The notes under the pieces are model-generated. The model did not search any database and had not been told where the DNA came from. It saw only the letters and a list, made by a program, of their open reading frames with translations. DNA of 64,000 nt from Microbacterium lacus. GTDB lineage: Bacteria; Actinomycetota; Actinomycetes; Actinomycetales; Microbacteriaceae. Below are positions 18,175 through 26,317 of the stretch, piece by piece. The stretch is taken from contig NZ_NMUM01000022.1 of NCBI RefSeq assembly GCF_002812805.1, positions 186,001 through 250,000 on the forward strand, in the 5' to 3' direction. Positions within the stretch are counted from its first letter, which is position 1. Every line of letters begins with the position of its first letter. Made by a program: the position numbers and the translations under genes.

Positions 18175-18387
18175 TCAGGCGTCTTCTTCGGGCGTCGGCG
18201 GGGGGCCGGGCCGAACCGCCGCCGTGTCGGCGATGTCGATTCGAGTGTTGCCGTCGTGCTTCGAAACGTCGATGCGCGGCGCCGCGTCCGATTCCACCGC
18301 GTCGGGTGCGGCGAGAAGCTGGTCGCGCCGCTTCTCTTCCTTCGTCATATCCATGTCGTCGGCACCGCTATTCGTCGTGTCATTCAT
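18175..18387 (-). CDS. Small charged protein, function unknown
   Basis: 70 residues: MNDTTNSGADDMDMTKEEKRR... with a Pro-rich end RPGPPPTPEEDA, no hydrophobic segment, probably disordered. Support comes from the promoter: TAGGGT (18394-18399) is exactly 6 bp before the ATG at 18387, the leaderless spacing used by recognised genes in this window. It is convergent with the dehydrogenase gene, 40 bp apart. No family recognised. Confidence 0.6.
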   Translation of the reverse strand: MNDTTNSGADDMDMTKEEKRRDQLLAAPDAVESDAAPRIDVSKHDGNTRIDIADTAAVRPGPPPTPEEDA

Positions 18388-18499
18388 GAGGCGACCCTAT
18401 GGCGGTCGTGCCCTTTTTCGCGCGGTCTGGTGCGGAACGGACGCGTCGTGCTAGCGCTCAACGCGCCGCCGTCGGAATGCCGTGATTAGCATAGACACT

Positions 18500-18634
18500 A
18501 TGACCACGCCCCAGAACGCCACCCAGAGCGCGCCCCTGCAGACCCTCCGTCCCGTTTCGGACGAGCAGAACCTGCTTGCCGCCAACACGCAGGATGCCGC
18601 GACCTCGTGCTGCGGCGGTGGCTGCTGCAGCTGA
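18500..18634 (+). CDS. 44-residue Cys-rich peptide ending CCGGGCCS
   Basis: MTTPQNATQSAPLQ... runs 35 residues without any Cys and then ends TSCCGGGCCS: four of the last eight residues are cysteine in a symmetric CC-GGG-CC arrangement. A TAGCAT hexamer (18487-18492) lies 7 bp before the ATG, so the mRNA is probably leaderless. A weak 6-bp hairpin follows (18636-18651). Possible roles are metal or thiol binding, or a precursor peptide whose Cys-rich tail is the core; no maturation enzyme (YcaO, LanM, radical SAM) is nearby, so I do not assign a RiPP. The next gene, a PfpI/DJ-1 protein, is convergent. Confidence 0.65.
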   Translation: MTTPQNATQSAPLQTLRPVSDEQNLLAANTQDAATSCCGGGCCS

Positions 18635-18635
18635 G

Positions 18636-18651
18636 TCACGGCATCCCGTGA
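18636..18651. repeat. Short hairpin after the Cys-rich peptide gene
   Basis: TCACGG and CCGTGA pair around CATC, directly after the stop codon at 18632-18634. Weak; could mark the 3' end of a very short mRNA. Confidence 0.4.
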
Positions 18652-18693
18652 AGCCCGCCGCGCTGTCCGTGCACCGAGACTTCTCTGAGGCCG

Positions 18694-19242
18694 TCAGGCG
18701 TGCTGTCCGGCGTGCGCGCCTTCCGCGATCTCTTCGATCACCTTCGCGTTGAACGCGGGAAGGTCGTCGGGGGTCCGGCTCGATACCAGGCCCTGGTCGA
18801 CGACCACCTCTTCGTCAACCCACTCGGCGCCGGCGTTTTTCAGATCCGTCTTCAGGCTCGGGTAGCTGGTGATCGTGCGGCCGTCCACGACGCCCGCCTC
18901 GATGAGAAGCCACGAGCCGTGGCAGATGACGCCGACCGGCTTGGATGCCTCGAAAAATGCCTTCGCGAAGGCGATGGATGCCTCGTCCATGCGTAGGTGA
19001 TCCGCGTTGACGACGCCACCCGGAAGGACGAGCGCGTCAAACGAGTCGGCATGGGCCGACGCCGACAGCTCGTCCACATTCTGCGTATGGCCGTTCTTGC
19101 CCTCGATCGAGTCGCCCTTCGGTGCGACCATGAGGGCGGCCCCGCCGGCATTCGTGACGGCCGCCCAGGGCGAGGTCAATTCGCTGTCTTCGAAGCCGTC
19201 AGTGGCGAGAAATGCGATGCGTTTTCCTGTGAGATCAGTCAT
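18694..19242 (-). CDS. DJ-1/PfpI-family (type 1 glutamine amidotransferase-like) protein
   Basis: 182 residues: 'GKRIAFLATDGFEDSELTSPWAAVTNAGG...' followed by 'FDALVLPGGVVNADHLRMD' and the nucleophile elbow 'VGVICHGSWLLIEAG' with Cys about residue 120, next to the family's His. The order matches YhbO/PfpI-type stress proteins, proposed to be glyoxalases or protein/nucleotide deglycases. The longer upstream reading frame is an antisense artefact; the start MTDLTGK at 19242 has TAGCGT 7 bp before it (19250-19255), fitting a leaderless message. Confidence 0.92.
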   Translation of the reverse strand: MTDLTGKRIAFLATDGFEDSELTSPWAAVTNAGGAALMVAPKGDSIEGKNGHTQNVDELSASAHADSFDALVLPGGVVNADHLRMDEASIAFAKAFFEASKPVGVICHGSWLLIEAGVVDGRTITSYPSLKTDLKNAGAEWVDEEVVVDQGLVSSRTPDDLPAFNAKVIEEIAEGAHAGQHA

Positions 19243-19316
19243 GCGTGCGACGCTACGCGCGGCATAACCCGGGGTTCGAGGGGGTTGACAGGCCGCTTCC
19301 GTGCGCGTGACCCGCG

Positions 19317-20792
19317 TCAGTGCACGGGTGCGTTGCCGGACTCGACCATGTCCGCGGGCTTGCGTACGAACAGGGCGAGCGGGACCGCTGCGGAGGCGAG
19401 GACGGCGCCGACGAAGAACGCCGTGTGCACGCCTGCCGCTGTGGCGGCGACCTGATCGGTTCCCTCTGCGAGGGCTGCCGCGGCGGTCACCGACATGAGC
19501 GTGACGAAGAGTGCGGTGCCCGCAGCTCCGGCGACCTGCTGCATCGTGCCGACGGTCGCGCTGCCGTATGGGTACAGGCGCGGAGGGAGCGACCCGAGCG
19601 CAGAGGTCAGCAGGGGGGTGAAGACGAGACCGAGGCCGAGATTCAGGCCCAGGTGGACAGCGATGACCCAACCGACGGTGGTGCCGGCGTCGAAGGTCGC
19701 CATGCCCCAGAGCGAGCCTGCGGCGATGACCATACCCGGAATGACCAGCGGCGTCGGACCGAACCTGTCGAACGCGTTTCCCACGAAAGGCGCCATCACG
19801 CCCATGAGCACGCCGCCGGGGAGCAGCATCAGACCGACGCTGAGGACGTTTAGCCCGAGCACCTGCTGCAGGTAGATCGGGAGAAGGATCAGCGAACCGA
19901 ACAGGCTTGCCATGACGATGACCACGAGCACGACAGCGAGGCTGAACGTCTTGCTCTGGAACGTGCGCAGGTCCAGGAGTGCGCCGTCCACCTTCTGCAG
20001 CTGAAGCTGACGCAAGACGAACGCGACGAGAGACACGCTGCCCACGACCAGCGGAATCCATATCGGCACGGGCGCTTCACCGGCGGCGGCCTCACCGATA
20101 CTGCTGAGGCCGAAGATCAGTCCGCCGAATCCGACGGCAGAAAGTACGACGGAGAGTACGTCGAAGCGCGCGTCTGGGCGGGTCTTCGTGACGTTGCGCA
20201 CCCATACCGCTCCGAGGGCGAGCGCGATGAGAGCGATGGGAAGGACCGACCAGAAGAGGAAGTGCCAGGTCGCGATGGAGAGGATGAGCCCGGAGACCGT
20301 CGGGCCGACCGCGGGGGCAACCGCGATGACGATCGTGATGACGCCCATCATCCGTCCTCGATGTGAAGCGGGCACGATGGTGAGCACCGTCGTGAACAGC
20401 AGCGGCATCATGATCGCTGTTCCCGACGCCTGAACGATTCGGCCGGCGAGGAGCACCTCGAACGTGGGTGCCAGTGCACCGATGAGCGTGCCCGTGGAGA
20501 AGAGGATCATCGCGGCGAAGAACACGTTGCGCAGCGGGAAGCGCTCGAGCAGGAAGCCCGTCAGGGGAATGACGACGGCCATCGTCAGCAGGAATCCGGT
20601 CGTCAGCCACTGGCCGGTCGCTGCGGTAACGCCGAGATCTTCCATGATGGGGGTCAACGCAACGCCCATGACGGTCTCGTTGAGGATGACAACGAACGCG
20701 GCGATGACGAGGAGCGCGATGACCGGTCCGGCCTTCACGGCGGGGGTCGTCGGTGTGGACGCGGTTTCGGGCGGTGAATCCTGCAGAGTCAA
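19317..20792 (-). CDS. MFS transporter, DHA2 (EmrB/QacA-like) drug exporter
   Basis: 491 residues, about 14 hydrophobic segments. Motif A-like loop 'LTGFLLERFPLRNVFFAAMILFSTGTL', motif C-like 'ITIVIAVAPAVGPTVSGLILS' and the N-terminal 'VVILNETVMGVALTPIMEDLGVTAATGQWLTTGFLLTMAVVIPL' place it in DHA2. It is likely to export hydrophobic drugs using the proton motive force. The start is TTG at 20792 with AAGGAA five bases upstream. It sits alone; no divergent regulator gene is adjacent, unlike the second DHA2 exporter at 23.7 kb. Confidence 0.92.
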   Translation of the reverse strand: MTLQDSPPETASTPTTPAVKAGPVIALLVIAAFVVILNETVMGVALTPIMEDLGVTAATGQWLTTGFLLTMAVVIPLTGFLLERFPLRNVFFAAMILFSTGTLIGALAPTFEVLLAGRIVQASGTAIMMPLLFTTVLTIVPASHRGRMMGVITIVIAVAPAVGPTVSGLILSIATWHFLFWSVLPIALIALALGAVWVRNVTKTRPDARFDVLSVVLSAVGFGGLIFGLSSIGEAAAGEAPVPIWIPLVVGSVSLVAFVLRQLQLQKVDGALLDLRTFQSKTFSLAVVLVVIVMASLFGSLILLPIYLQQVLGLNVLSVGLMLLPGGVLMGVMAPFVGNAFDRFGPTPLVIPGMVIAAGSLWGMATFDAGTTVGWVIAVHLGLNLGLGLVFTPLLTSALGSLPPRLYPYGSATVGTMQQVAGAAGTALFVTLMSVTAAAALAEGTDQVAATAAGVHTAFFVGAVLASAAVPLALFVRKPADMVESGNAPVH

Positions 20793-21000
20793 GAGGTTCC
20801 TTCGGGTGGAGCGGGGACGCGGCCGGTTGTCGTCGAGGTCATACGTCGAGCCACGAAGCGCCGGGGCAGCACAGAACGGCGCGAAAGTCGCGGACTACGA
20901 CCGTAACCGCGCCCACCGACGTCGCATTCCCGAGGGGGACATCGATCTCAGGCCTCACCGCGCCCGATCCAGCGTCCGGGGGCCGGATTAGGCTGAGCGG

Positions 21001-22878
21001 ATGAGTATGCCGCGCGGGGGCTTCGGTGGGGGTCTGACCCGCGGGGTGGACGCCGACGCCCAGCGTGAGCGCAATGCCGACGCCCCTGACATCCCGAACC
21101 TGGGCGGGCGCATCGTCGCGCTCTTCCGCCCGTATCGAGGGCGCCTGGCCGTCACCGCCGCGCTGGTCGTCGTCAGCGCCGCGATCGGAGTCGTCCCCGC
21201 GCTGATCATCGAGGTCATCTTCGACTCGGCACTTTTCCCGGCCGGTGACGCCGGGCCGAACCTGCGCCTGCTCGTCGAACTCGTGGCGCTCATGATCGGC
21301 TTGTTCGTGGCATCCGCGGGCCTGAACGTCATCCAGACCTGGCTCACCTCGACCGTCGGCAACCGCGTCACGGGCGACCTGCGCGTTCGGCTCTTCACGC
21401 ACTTGCAGGCGATGGACCTGTCGTTCTTCACGCGCACGAAGACCGGCGTGATCCAGTCGCGGCTGCAGAACGACGTCGGTGGGGTCGCGAGCGTACTGAC
21501 CAACACATTCACGAGCATCCTCGGCAACACCGTCACGGTGATCGCCTCGGTCGTCGCGATGGTGATGATCGACTGGCGCCTCACCCTCATCGCCCTCGGG
21601 CTGCTGCCCGGCCTCGTTTTCGTGCAGCGCCGCGTCGGCCAGGTGCGTGCCAAGATCGCCGCCGAGACGCAGGAGTCGCTGTCGCAGCTGACGGCCATCA
21701 CGCAAGAGACGCTCTCGGTTTCCGGCATCCTGCTCGCGAAGGCGTTCCACCGGCAGAGCGCCGAGATCGAGCGCTACACGGTCGAGAACGGCAACCAGGT
21801 CGTGCTGCAAGTGCGGCAGGCGATGTCGGGGCAGTGGTTCTTCGGGATCGTCAGCATCATCATGTCGTCGGTGCCGGCGATCATCTACCTCGTCGCGGGT
21901 CTGCTGATCACAGGCGGCAGCGCGGACATATCGGCGGGCGTGATCGTCGCTTTCACGACCGTGCAGGCGCGTCTGCTCTTCCCGCTGATGGCGCTCATGC
22001 GTGTCACGCTCGACCTGCAGACCTCTCGGGCACTGTTTGCGCGCATCTTCGAATACCTCGATCTCGAGCCCGCGATCACCGAATCGCCCACGGCCACGGA
22101 CGTCGAGGCTGCTCCCGGGCCGCTCGGGCGCGTCGAGTTCCGTGACGTGACCTTTCGGTACCCCGACGCCGCCGGCACGACACGGCCGACCCTCGACGGG
22201 GTGTCGTTCGTCGCCGAGCCCGGGCAGCACGTCGCCTTCGTCGGCCCGAGCGGGGCAGGTAAGACGACCATCCTGTACCTCGCACCGCGGTTGTACGAGG
22301 CATCCTCCGGCTCCGTGCTGTTCGCCGGCGCGGACGTGCGCGATCTGCGGCAGGCATCGATCATCGAGAACATCGGCATCGTGTCGCAAGAGACGTACCT
22401 GTTTCACGCGACGGTGCGCGAGAACCTCGCATATGCCAAGGCGGGCGCGACGCAGGCAGAGCTGGAGGACGCCTGCCGTGCCGCGAACATCCACCACGTG
22501 ATCGAGGGGTTCGCCGAAGGCTACGACACGATCGTGGGGGAGCGCGGCTACCGTCTATCCGGTGGCGAGAAGCAACGCATCGCGATCGCCCGCGTGCTGC
22601 TGAAGGATCCGCCCGTGCTGCTGCTCGACGAAGCCACGAGTGCCCTCGACACCGTGTCGGAACGAGTCGTGCAGCGCGCGCTGGATGCCGCGGCCCGGGG
22701 TCGCACGACACTCTCGATCGCGCACCGCCTCTCGACCGTGGTCGGCGCCGATGTCATCCACGTCGTCGAGGGTGGTCGCATCGTCGAGAGCGGCACACAC
22801 TCCGAGCTGATGGCCGACGGCGGGCTGTACGCCGAACTCGCGATGCGCCAGGTGGAGGCATCGAGCGGCCTCGCTTGA
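21001..22878 (+). CDS. ABC exporter half-transporter (fused permease and ATPase)
   Basis: 625 residues. A six-helix type-1 ABC exporter domain (about 40-330: 'RPYRGRLAVTAALVVVSAAIGVVPALIIEVIFDSAL', 'NVIQTWLTSTVGNRVTGDLRVRLFTHLQAMDLSFFTRTKTG') is followed by an ATPase domain with Walker A GPSGAGKTT, Q-loop 'IGIVSQETYLFHATVRENL', signature LSGGEKQR, Walker B VLLLDEATSALD and H-loop SIAHRL. It would work as a homodimer or with a partner not present here. TAGGCT lies 6 bp before the ATG, so transcription probably starts at the codon itself. Substrate unknown; lipid or drug export is usual. Confidence 0.93.
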   Translation: MSMPRGGFGGGLTRGVDADAQRERNADAPDIPNLGGRIVALFRPYRGRLAVTAALVVVSAAIGVVPALIIEVIFDSALFPAGDAGPNLRLLVELVALMIGLFVASAGLNVIQTWLTSTVGNRVTGDLRVRLFTHLQAMDLSFFTRTKTGVIQSRLQNDVGGVASVLTNTFTSILGNTVTVIASVVAMVMIDWRLTLIALGLLPGLVFVQRRVGQVRAKIAAETQESLSQLTAITQETLSVSGILLAKAFHRQSAEIERYTVENGNQVVLQVRQAMSGQWFFGIVSIIMSSVPAIIYLVAGLLITGGSADISAGVIVAFTTVQARLLFPLMALMRVTLDLQTSRALFARIFEYLDLEPAITESPTATDVEAAPGPLGRVEFRDVTFRYPDAAGTTRPTLDGVSFVAEPGQHVAFVGPSGAGKTTILYLAPRLYEASSGSVLFAGADVRDLRQASIIENIGIVSQETYLFHATVRENLAYAKAGATQAELEDACRAANIHHVIEGFAEGYDTIVGERGYRLSGGEKQRIAIARVLLKDPPVLLLDEATSALDTVSERVVQRALDAAARGRTTLSIAHRLSTVVGADVIHVVEGGRIVESGTHSELMADGGLYAELAMRQVEASSGLA

Positions 22879-22912
22879 GGGTTCCGGACCGCGGGCGGTC
22901 AGCTCGCCCCGC

Positions 22913-23548
22913 TCACGCGACCGAACGCGCGACTCCCGCGGCCGGCAGCAGGATGCCGTCGATCAGCGCGATCTGATATTCGCGGTCGATGGGCTTTCGC
23001 TCGACGATTCCCCGGAACGCAGCCAGGGCGGGAAGGAGCCGCGCCAACATGTCGAGATCGGCGTCGGCGCGGATCTCGCCCCGGGCGAGAGCACGTTCGA
23101 GAAGGCCCCGGATCGCCACGATGCGCGGCGACATGAGCACGGCGCTCGCGGCCTCGGTCAGCTCGGGCTCGCGTGAGAGGAGCGCCGCAACACCCGCCAT
23201 GACGCGCATGCGGCGCTCGGCGTCTTCCGCGGTGCGCGGTGTGATCATGCCGATGAGGTCGCCGCGCAGCGTGCCCGTGTCGGGCAGCTTGTCGGGGGAG
23301 AGGTCGGCCGACTTCATGCATCCGATCGCATCCAGCACCAGTTCGGCCTTCGACGGCCACCGTCGGTAGAGAGTCGCCTTGCCGGCTTTGGCGCGGGTCG
23401 CGACCATGTCGATCGTCATGCCGTCGAATCCCTCTTCGGCGAGGACGTCGATCGCCGCCCGCAGGATCTCGGGGTCTCGCGAGTGATCCCTCTTGCGGCC
23501 CGGGCGCGGAGCCGCCCCGTCCGTGACGGCGGGTGCGGGCTGCGTCAT
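22913..23548 (-). CDS. TetR-family regulator divergent from a DHA2 exporter
   Basis: 211 residues. The N-terminal HTH reads 'ILRAAIDVLAEEGFDGMTIDMVATRAKAGKATLYRRWPSKAELVLDAI', the TetR signature with the YRRW recognition-helix end. The C-terminal ligand domain (about residues 85-200) has the pattern of the TetR_C_16-like group. AGGAGG precedes the ATG at 23548. It is transcribed away from the exporter gene with 124 bp between starts, and probably represses that gene and itself through the intergenic inverted repeat at 23638-23650. Confidence 0.93.
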   Translation of the reverse strand: MTQPAPAVTDGAAPRPGRKRDHSRDPEILRAAIDVLAEEGFDGMTIDMVATRAKAGKATLYRRWPSKAELVLDAIGCMKSADLSPDKLPDTGTLRGDLIGMITPRTAEDAERRMRVMAGVAALLSREPELTEAASAVLMSPRIVAIRGLLERALARGEIRADADLDMLARLLPALAAFRGIVERKPIDREYQIALIDGILLPAAGVARSVA

Positions 23549-23637
23549 TGCGGTCCTCCTCGGATGTGGCTTCGTGGTTGTCGGTGTCTGTGCGGCATTT
23601 CGACTGCCGTTCTCCATCCTATTCCAGAACGTTTGGT

Positions 23638-23650
23638 ATCCGGAACGGAT
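23638..23650. promoter_or_regulatory. Candidate TetR operator in the tetR/MFS intergenic region
   Basis: ATCCG-GAA-CGGAT is a perfect 5-bp inverted repeat with a 3-base spacer. It ends 10 bp upstream of the TATGGT -10 box (23661-23666) of the exporter gene, i.e. within its promoter, where repressor binding would block transcription. Assignment to the neighbouring TetR protein is inference. Confidence 0.5.
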
Positions 23651-23672
23651 GATTCTCGTATATGGTTTCCGC

Positions 23673-25190
23673 ATGCCACAGACTTCCTCTTCCGCGAATG
23701 TCGCTAAGCCGGCGGCCGCGCCCTCGTCCCGCCGGTGGTGGACTCTCGCAACAGTCGGACTCGCGCAGCTGATGGTCGTTCTCGACGCCACCGTCGTGAA
23801 CATCGCGCTGCCGGCCGCACAGGCCGACCTCGGCTTCTCGAACGGCGACCGCCAGTGGGTCGTGACGGCGTACGCGCTCGCGTTCGGCAGCCTGCTGCTG
23901 TTGGGTGGCCGGCTCTCCGACCTGATCGGCCGTAAGCGAACGTTCATCATCGGCCTGGTCGGATTCGCGATCGCTTCGGCGCTCGGCGGTGCCGCGCCGA
24001 CGTTCGGGATTCTCGTCGCGGCCCGCGCACTGCAGGGTGTCTTCGCCGCCATGCTCGCCCCCACGGCGCTCGCCATGCTGACGACGACCTTCACGATCCC
24101 GCGCGAACGCGCCCGTGCTTTCGGAGTGTTCGGGGCGATCGCCGGAGCCGGGGGAGCGATCGGGCTGCTCCTCGGCGGGTTCCTCACCGAGTACTTCGAC
24201 TGGCGCTGGAACCTCTACATCAACGTCTTCATCGCCCTCGTCGCGATCGTCGGGGCGATCCTCTTCGTCGGGCACGTGACCCGCACGGGCCCCCGTCCGA
24301 CCCTCGATATCCCCGGCACGCTCGCGGTATCGGGTGCCCTGTTCCTGCTCGTCTACGGATTCTCGAACGCCGAGACGGATGGCTGGGACTCGCCCCTGTC
24401 ATGGGGGATGCTGGCGGGCTCGGGAGTCTTGCTCGTCGTCTTCGTGCTGTGGCAGCACCGTTCGCGTCACCCGCTCCTGCCACTGCCGATCGTGCTGGAC
24501 CGCAACCGCGGTGCGTCCTACATCTCCGTGCTGATCGCGGGCGCCGGGATGTTCGGTGTCTTCCTCTTCGTCACCTACTACTTGCAAGTCTCGCTCGGGT
24601 ATTCGGCGATGCAGACGGGGCTGTCGTTCCTGCCCATGATCGTGATGCTGGTGCTTGCGGCTCAGCTCTCGACGAATATCTTCCTGCCGCGATTCGGACC
24701 GAAGATCATCGTGCCGATCGGGATGATCTTCGGGGTGATCGCGATGATTCTCCTCACCCGCCTCGGCCACGACAGCGGTTTCGTCAGCGACATCCTGCCT
24801 GCCCTGATGGTGATGGGGCTCGCGATGGGATCGATCATGCCCGGGGCGATGCAGACGGCGACGCTCGGAGTGGACCCGCAGTTCGCGGGAGTCGCCTCGG
24901 CAATGGTCAACACCAGCCAGCAGGTCGGCGGCTCGATCGGCACCGCCCTGCTGAATACCCTGGCCGCGACGGCCCTGACCGCGTATGTGGCGGCCAACGC
25001 GCCGGAGAGCCCGGAGGTGCTCGCCGAGGCCGCCATCCACAGCTACACCGTGGCGTATTGGTGGGGCGCGGGCTTCTTCGCGATCGGGTTCGTGATCGCC
25101 GCGCTGCTCTACCGCCGCCGCGGTGACGGCATCTCGCTGGCACACGGGCGTCCGGGCGCGACGGCGGCCGAGCCGGTCATCGCGCACTGA
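23673..25190 (+). CDS. MFS transporter, DHA2 (EmrB/QacA-like) drug exporter
   Basis: 505 residues with about 14 TM segments. DHA2 marks: 'MVVLDATVVNIALPAAQADLGFSNGDRQWVVTAYALAFGSLLLLGGRLSDLIGRKRTF' (motifs D1 and A) and 'GVFGAIAGAGGAIGLLLGGFLTEYFDWRW' (motif C). It would export drugs or metabolites with proton exchange. The frame is open far upstream, but the start is MPQTSSS at 23673: TATGGT (23661-23666) is 6 bp before this ATG, which indicates a leaderless transcript. It is divergent from, and presumably controlled by, the TetR gene. Confidence 0.93.
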   Translation: MPQTSSSANVAKPAAAPSSRRWWTLATVGLAQLMVVLDATVVNIALPAAQADLGFSNGDRQWVVTAYALAFGSLLLLGGRLSDLIGRKRTFIIGLVGFAIASALGGAAPTFGILVAARALQGVFAAMLAPTALAMLTTTFTIPRERARAFGVFGAIAGAGGAIGLLLGGFLTEYFDWRWNLYINVFIALVAIVGAILFVGHVTRTGPRPTLDIPGTLAVSGALFLLVYGFSNAETDGWDSPLSWGMLAGSGVLLVVFVLWQHRSRHPLLPLPIVLDRNRGASYISVLIAGAGMFGVFLFVTYYLQVSLGYSAMQTGLSFLPMIVMLVLAAQLSTNIFLPRFGPKIIVPIGMIFGVIAMILLTRLGHDSGFVSDILPALMVMGLAMGSIMPGAMQTATLGVDPQFAGVASAMVNTSQQVGGSIGTALLNTLAATALTAYVAANAPESPEVLAEAAIHSYTVAYWWGAGFFAIGFVIAALLYRRRGDGISLAHGRPGATAAEPVIAH

Positions 25191-25249
25191 CCGGAGTGCG
25201 CGGCGGGGCGTCGTTTCGTCTCGCTACGCTCGCTCACCGACCGGCGGGG

Positions 25250-26317
25250 CTACCAGAGCGATGCCGCGTCGATGATGATCGCGGTCTCACGGCCCACGTG
25301 TCCGCGGGTGGATTCATCGGCCACGTCCCAGACCTCACGGACGAACGCCCCGAGGGCGCGGCGATAGGCATCCTCCGGGTGCTCGCGCGCGATCGAGGCG
25401 AGTCGGGGCACATCCATCGTGAGGATCAGTGCCGCACGAGCCTGCACCGCTCGCGTCGCGGATGCCTCGCGCAAGATGCTCAAACCGGCACCCATCGCGT
25501 CGAGCGCATCGCGCAGCACGGGCAGTTCGGCTTCGCGCTGCGTGATGGATGAGCCATCCGGCCGCACTCGCCAGTGCACCACCACGTCGGGGATGACATC
25601 GAATGCACGTGCGCGGGCGTACATCGCCTGGGCCACGACCTGGTCCTCGTAGAGGCGCCCTTCGGGAAAGCGGAGCCCAGACCGCACCCAGAAGTCCGTG
25701 CGGCTCACCTTCGACCACGCGACGATGTTGCCGGATGCTTCGGGGTGCTCATCGATCGTCGTCGCCGACCGTTCGGGATCCGTCGCGGCCGCGACCCACG
25801 ATTGCACCGCGCCGACCTCGTAAGCGGTGCCGGTGATCACCGTCGTGCTCATGTCGGCGTCATGTTCCACGCCCGATCGGGGCCGTAGCCGCGCGTACGC
25901 GCCAGCCACGAAGTCGCTTCCGGTGCGTTCGAGGGTGCCGACGAGGCGCTCCAGCGCCCCCGGCAGGAGCACGTCGTCCGCATCCAAGAATCCGACGAAG
26001 GGGGTCCGCACGCGATCGAGACCGGCGTTGCGTGCCACGCCGAGACCCCGACGCTCCGGCTGCGGAACGAAGGTGAACCGATTGTCGGAACCGGCGGCCT
26101 TCGCGAAGATCTCACGTGTGCCATCCGTGGAGTGATCGTCGATCAGGATGGCGCGCCATCCGGTGAACGTTTGCGCCTGCACGGACTCGAGTGCCTCGCG
26201 GGCGTAGGGAGCCACGTCGAATCCCGCGATGACGAGCGTGACCAGCGCCGCGTCCGGGCGACCCGCGGGAACGGTCGTCATACTCGCGCGGCTGCCTGAC
26301 ACACGACTGGTGCTCAC
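25250..26317 (-). CDS. Family 2 glycosyltransferase
   Basis: 355 residues from a GTG at 26317, which overlaps the stop of nadS as GTGA (26314-26317); an internal ATG at 26281 is the alternative. The GT-A fold N-terminus is 'ALVTLVIAGFDVAPYAREALESVQAQTFTGWRAILIDDHSTDGT', with the nucleotide-sugar DDHS and the metal-binding DxD in 'VGFLDADDVLLPGAL'. It is a cytoplasmic sugar transferase probably for cell-surface glycans or teichoic-like polymers. Its link to the NAD operon appears positional (translational coupling) rather than functional. Confidence 0.85.
   Translation of the reverse strand: MSTSRVSGSRASMTTVPAGRPDAALVTLVIAGFDVAPYAREALESVQAQTFTGWRAILIDDHSTDGTREIFAKAAGSDNRFTFVPQPERRGLGVARNAGLDRVRTPFVGFLDADDVLLPGALERLVGTLERTGSDFVAGAYARLRPRSGVEHDADMSTTVITGTAYEVGAVQSWVAAATDPERSATTIDEHPEASGNIVAWSKVSRTDFWVRSGLRFPEGRLYEDQVVAQAMYARARAFDVIPDVVVHWRVRPDGSSITQREAELPVLRDALDAMGAGLSILREASATRAVQARAALILTMDVPRLASIAREHPEDAYRRALGAFVREVWDVADESTRGHVGRETAIIIDAASLW

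Noticed and set aside
18500-18634. Cys-rich peptide as a lanthipeptide or other RiPP
   Set aside because: No modification enzyme, protease or transporter typical of RiPPs is adjacent; kept as a peptide of unknown role.
26317-26317. Glycosyltransferase as part of NAD metabolism
   Set aside because: GTGA overlap gives co-translation, but the GT2 motifs indicate sugar transfer; no functional link is visible.
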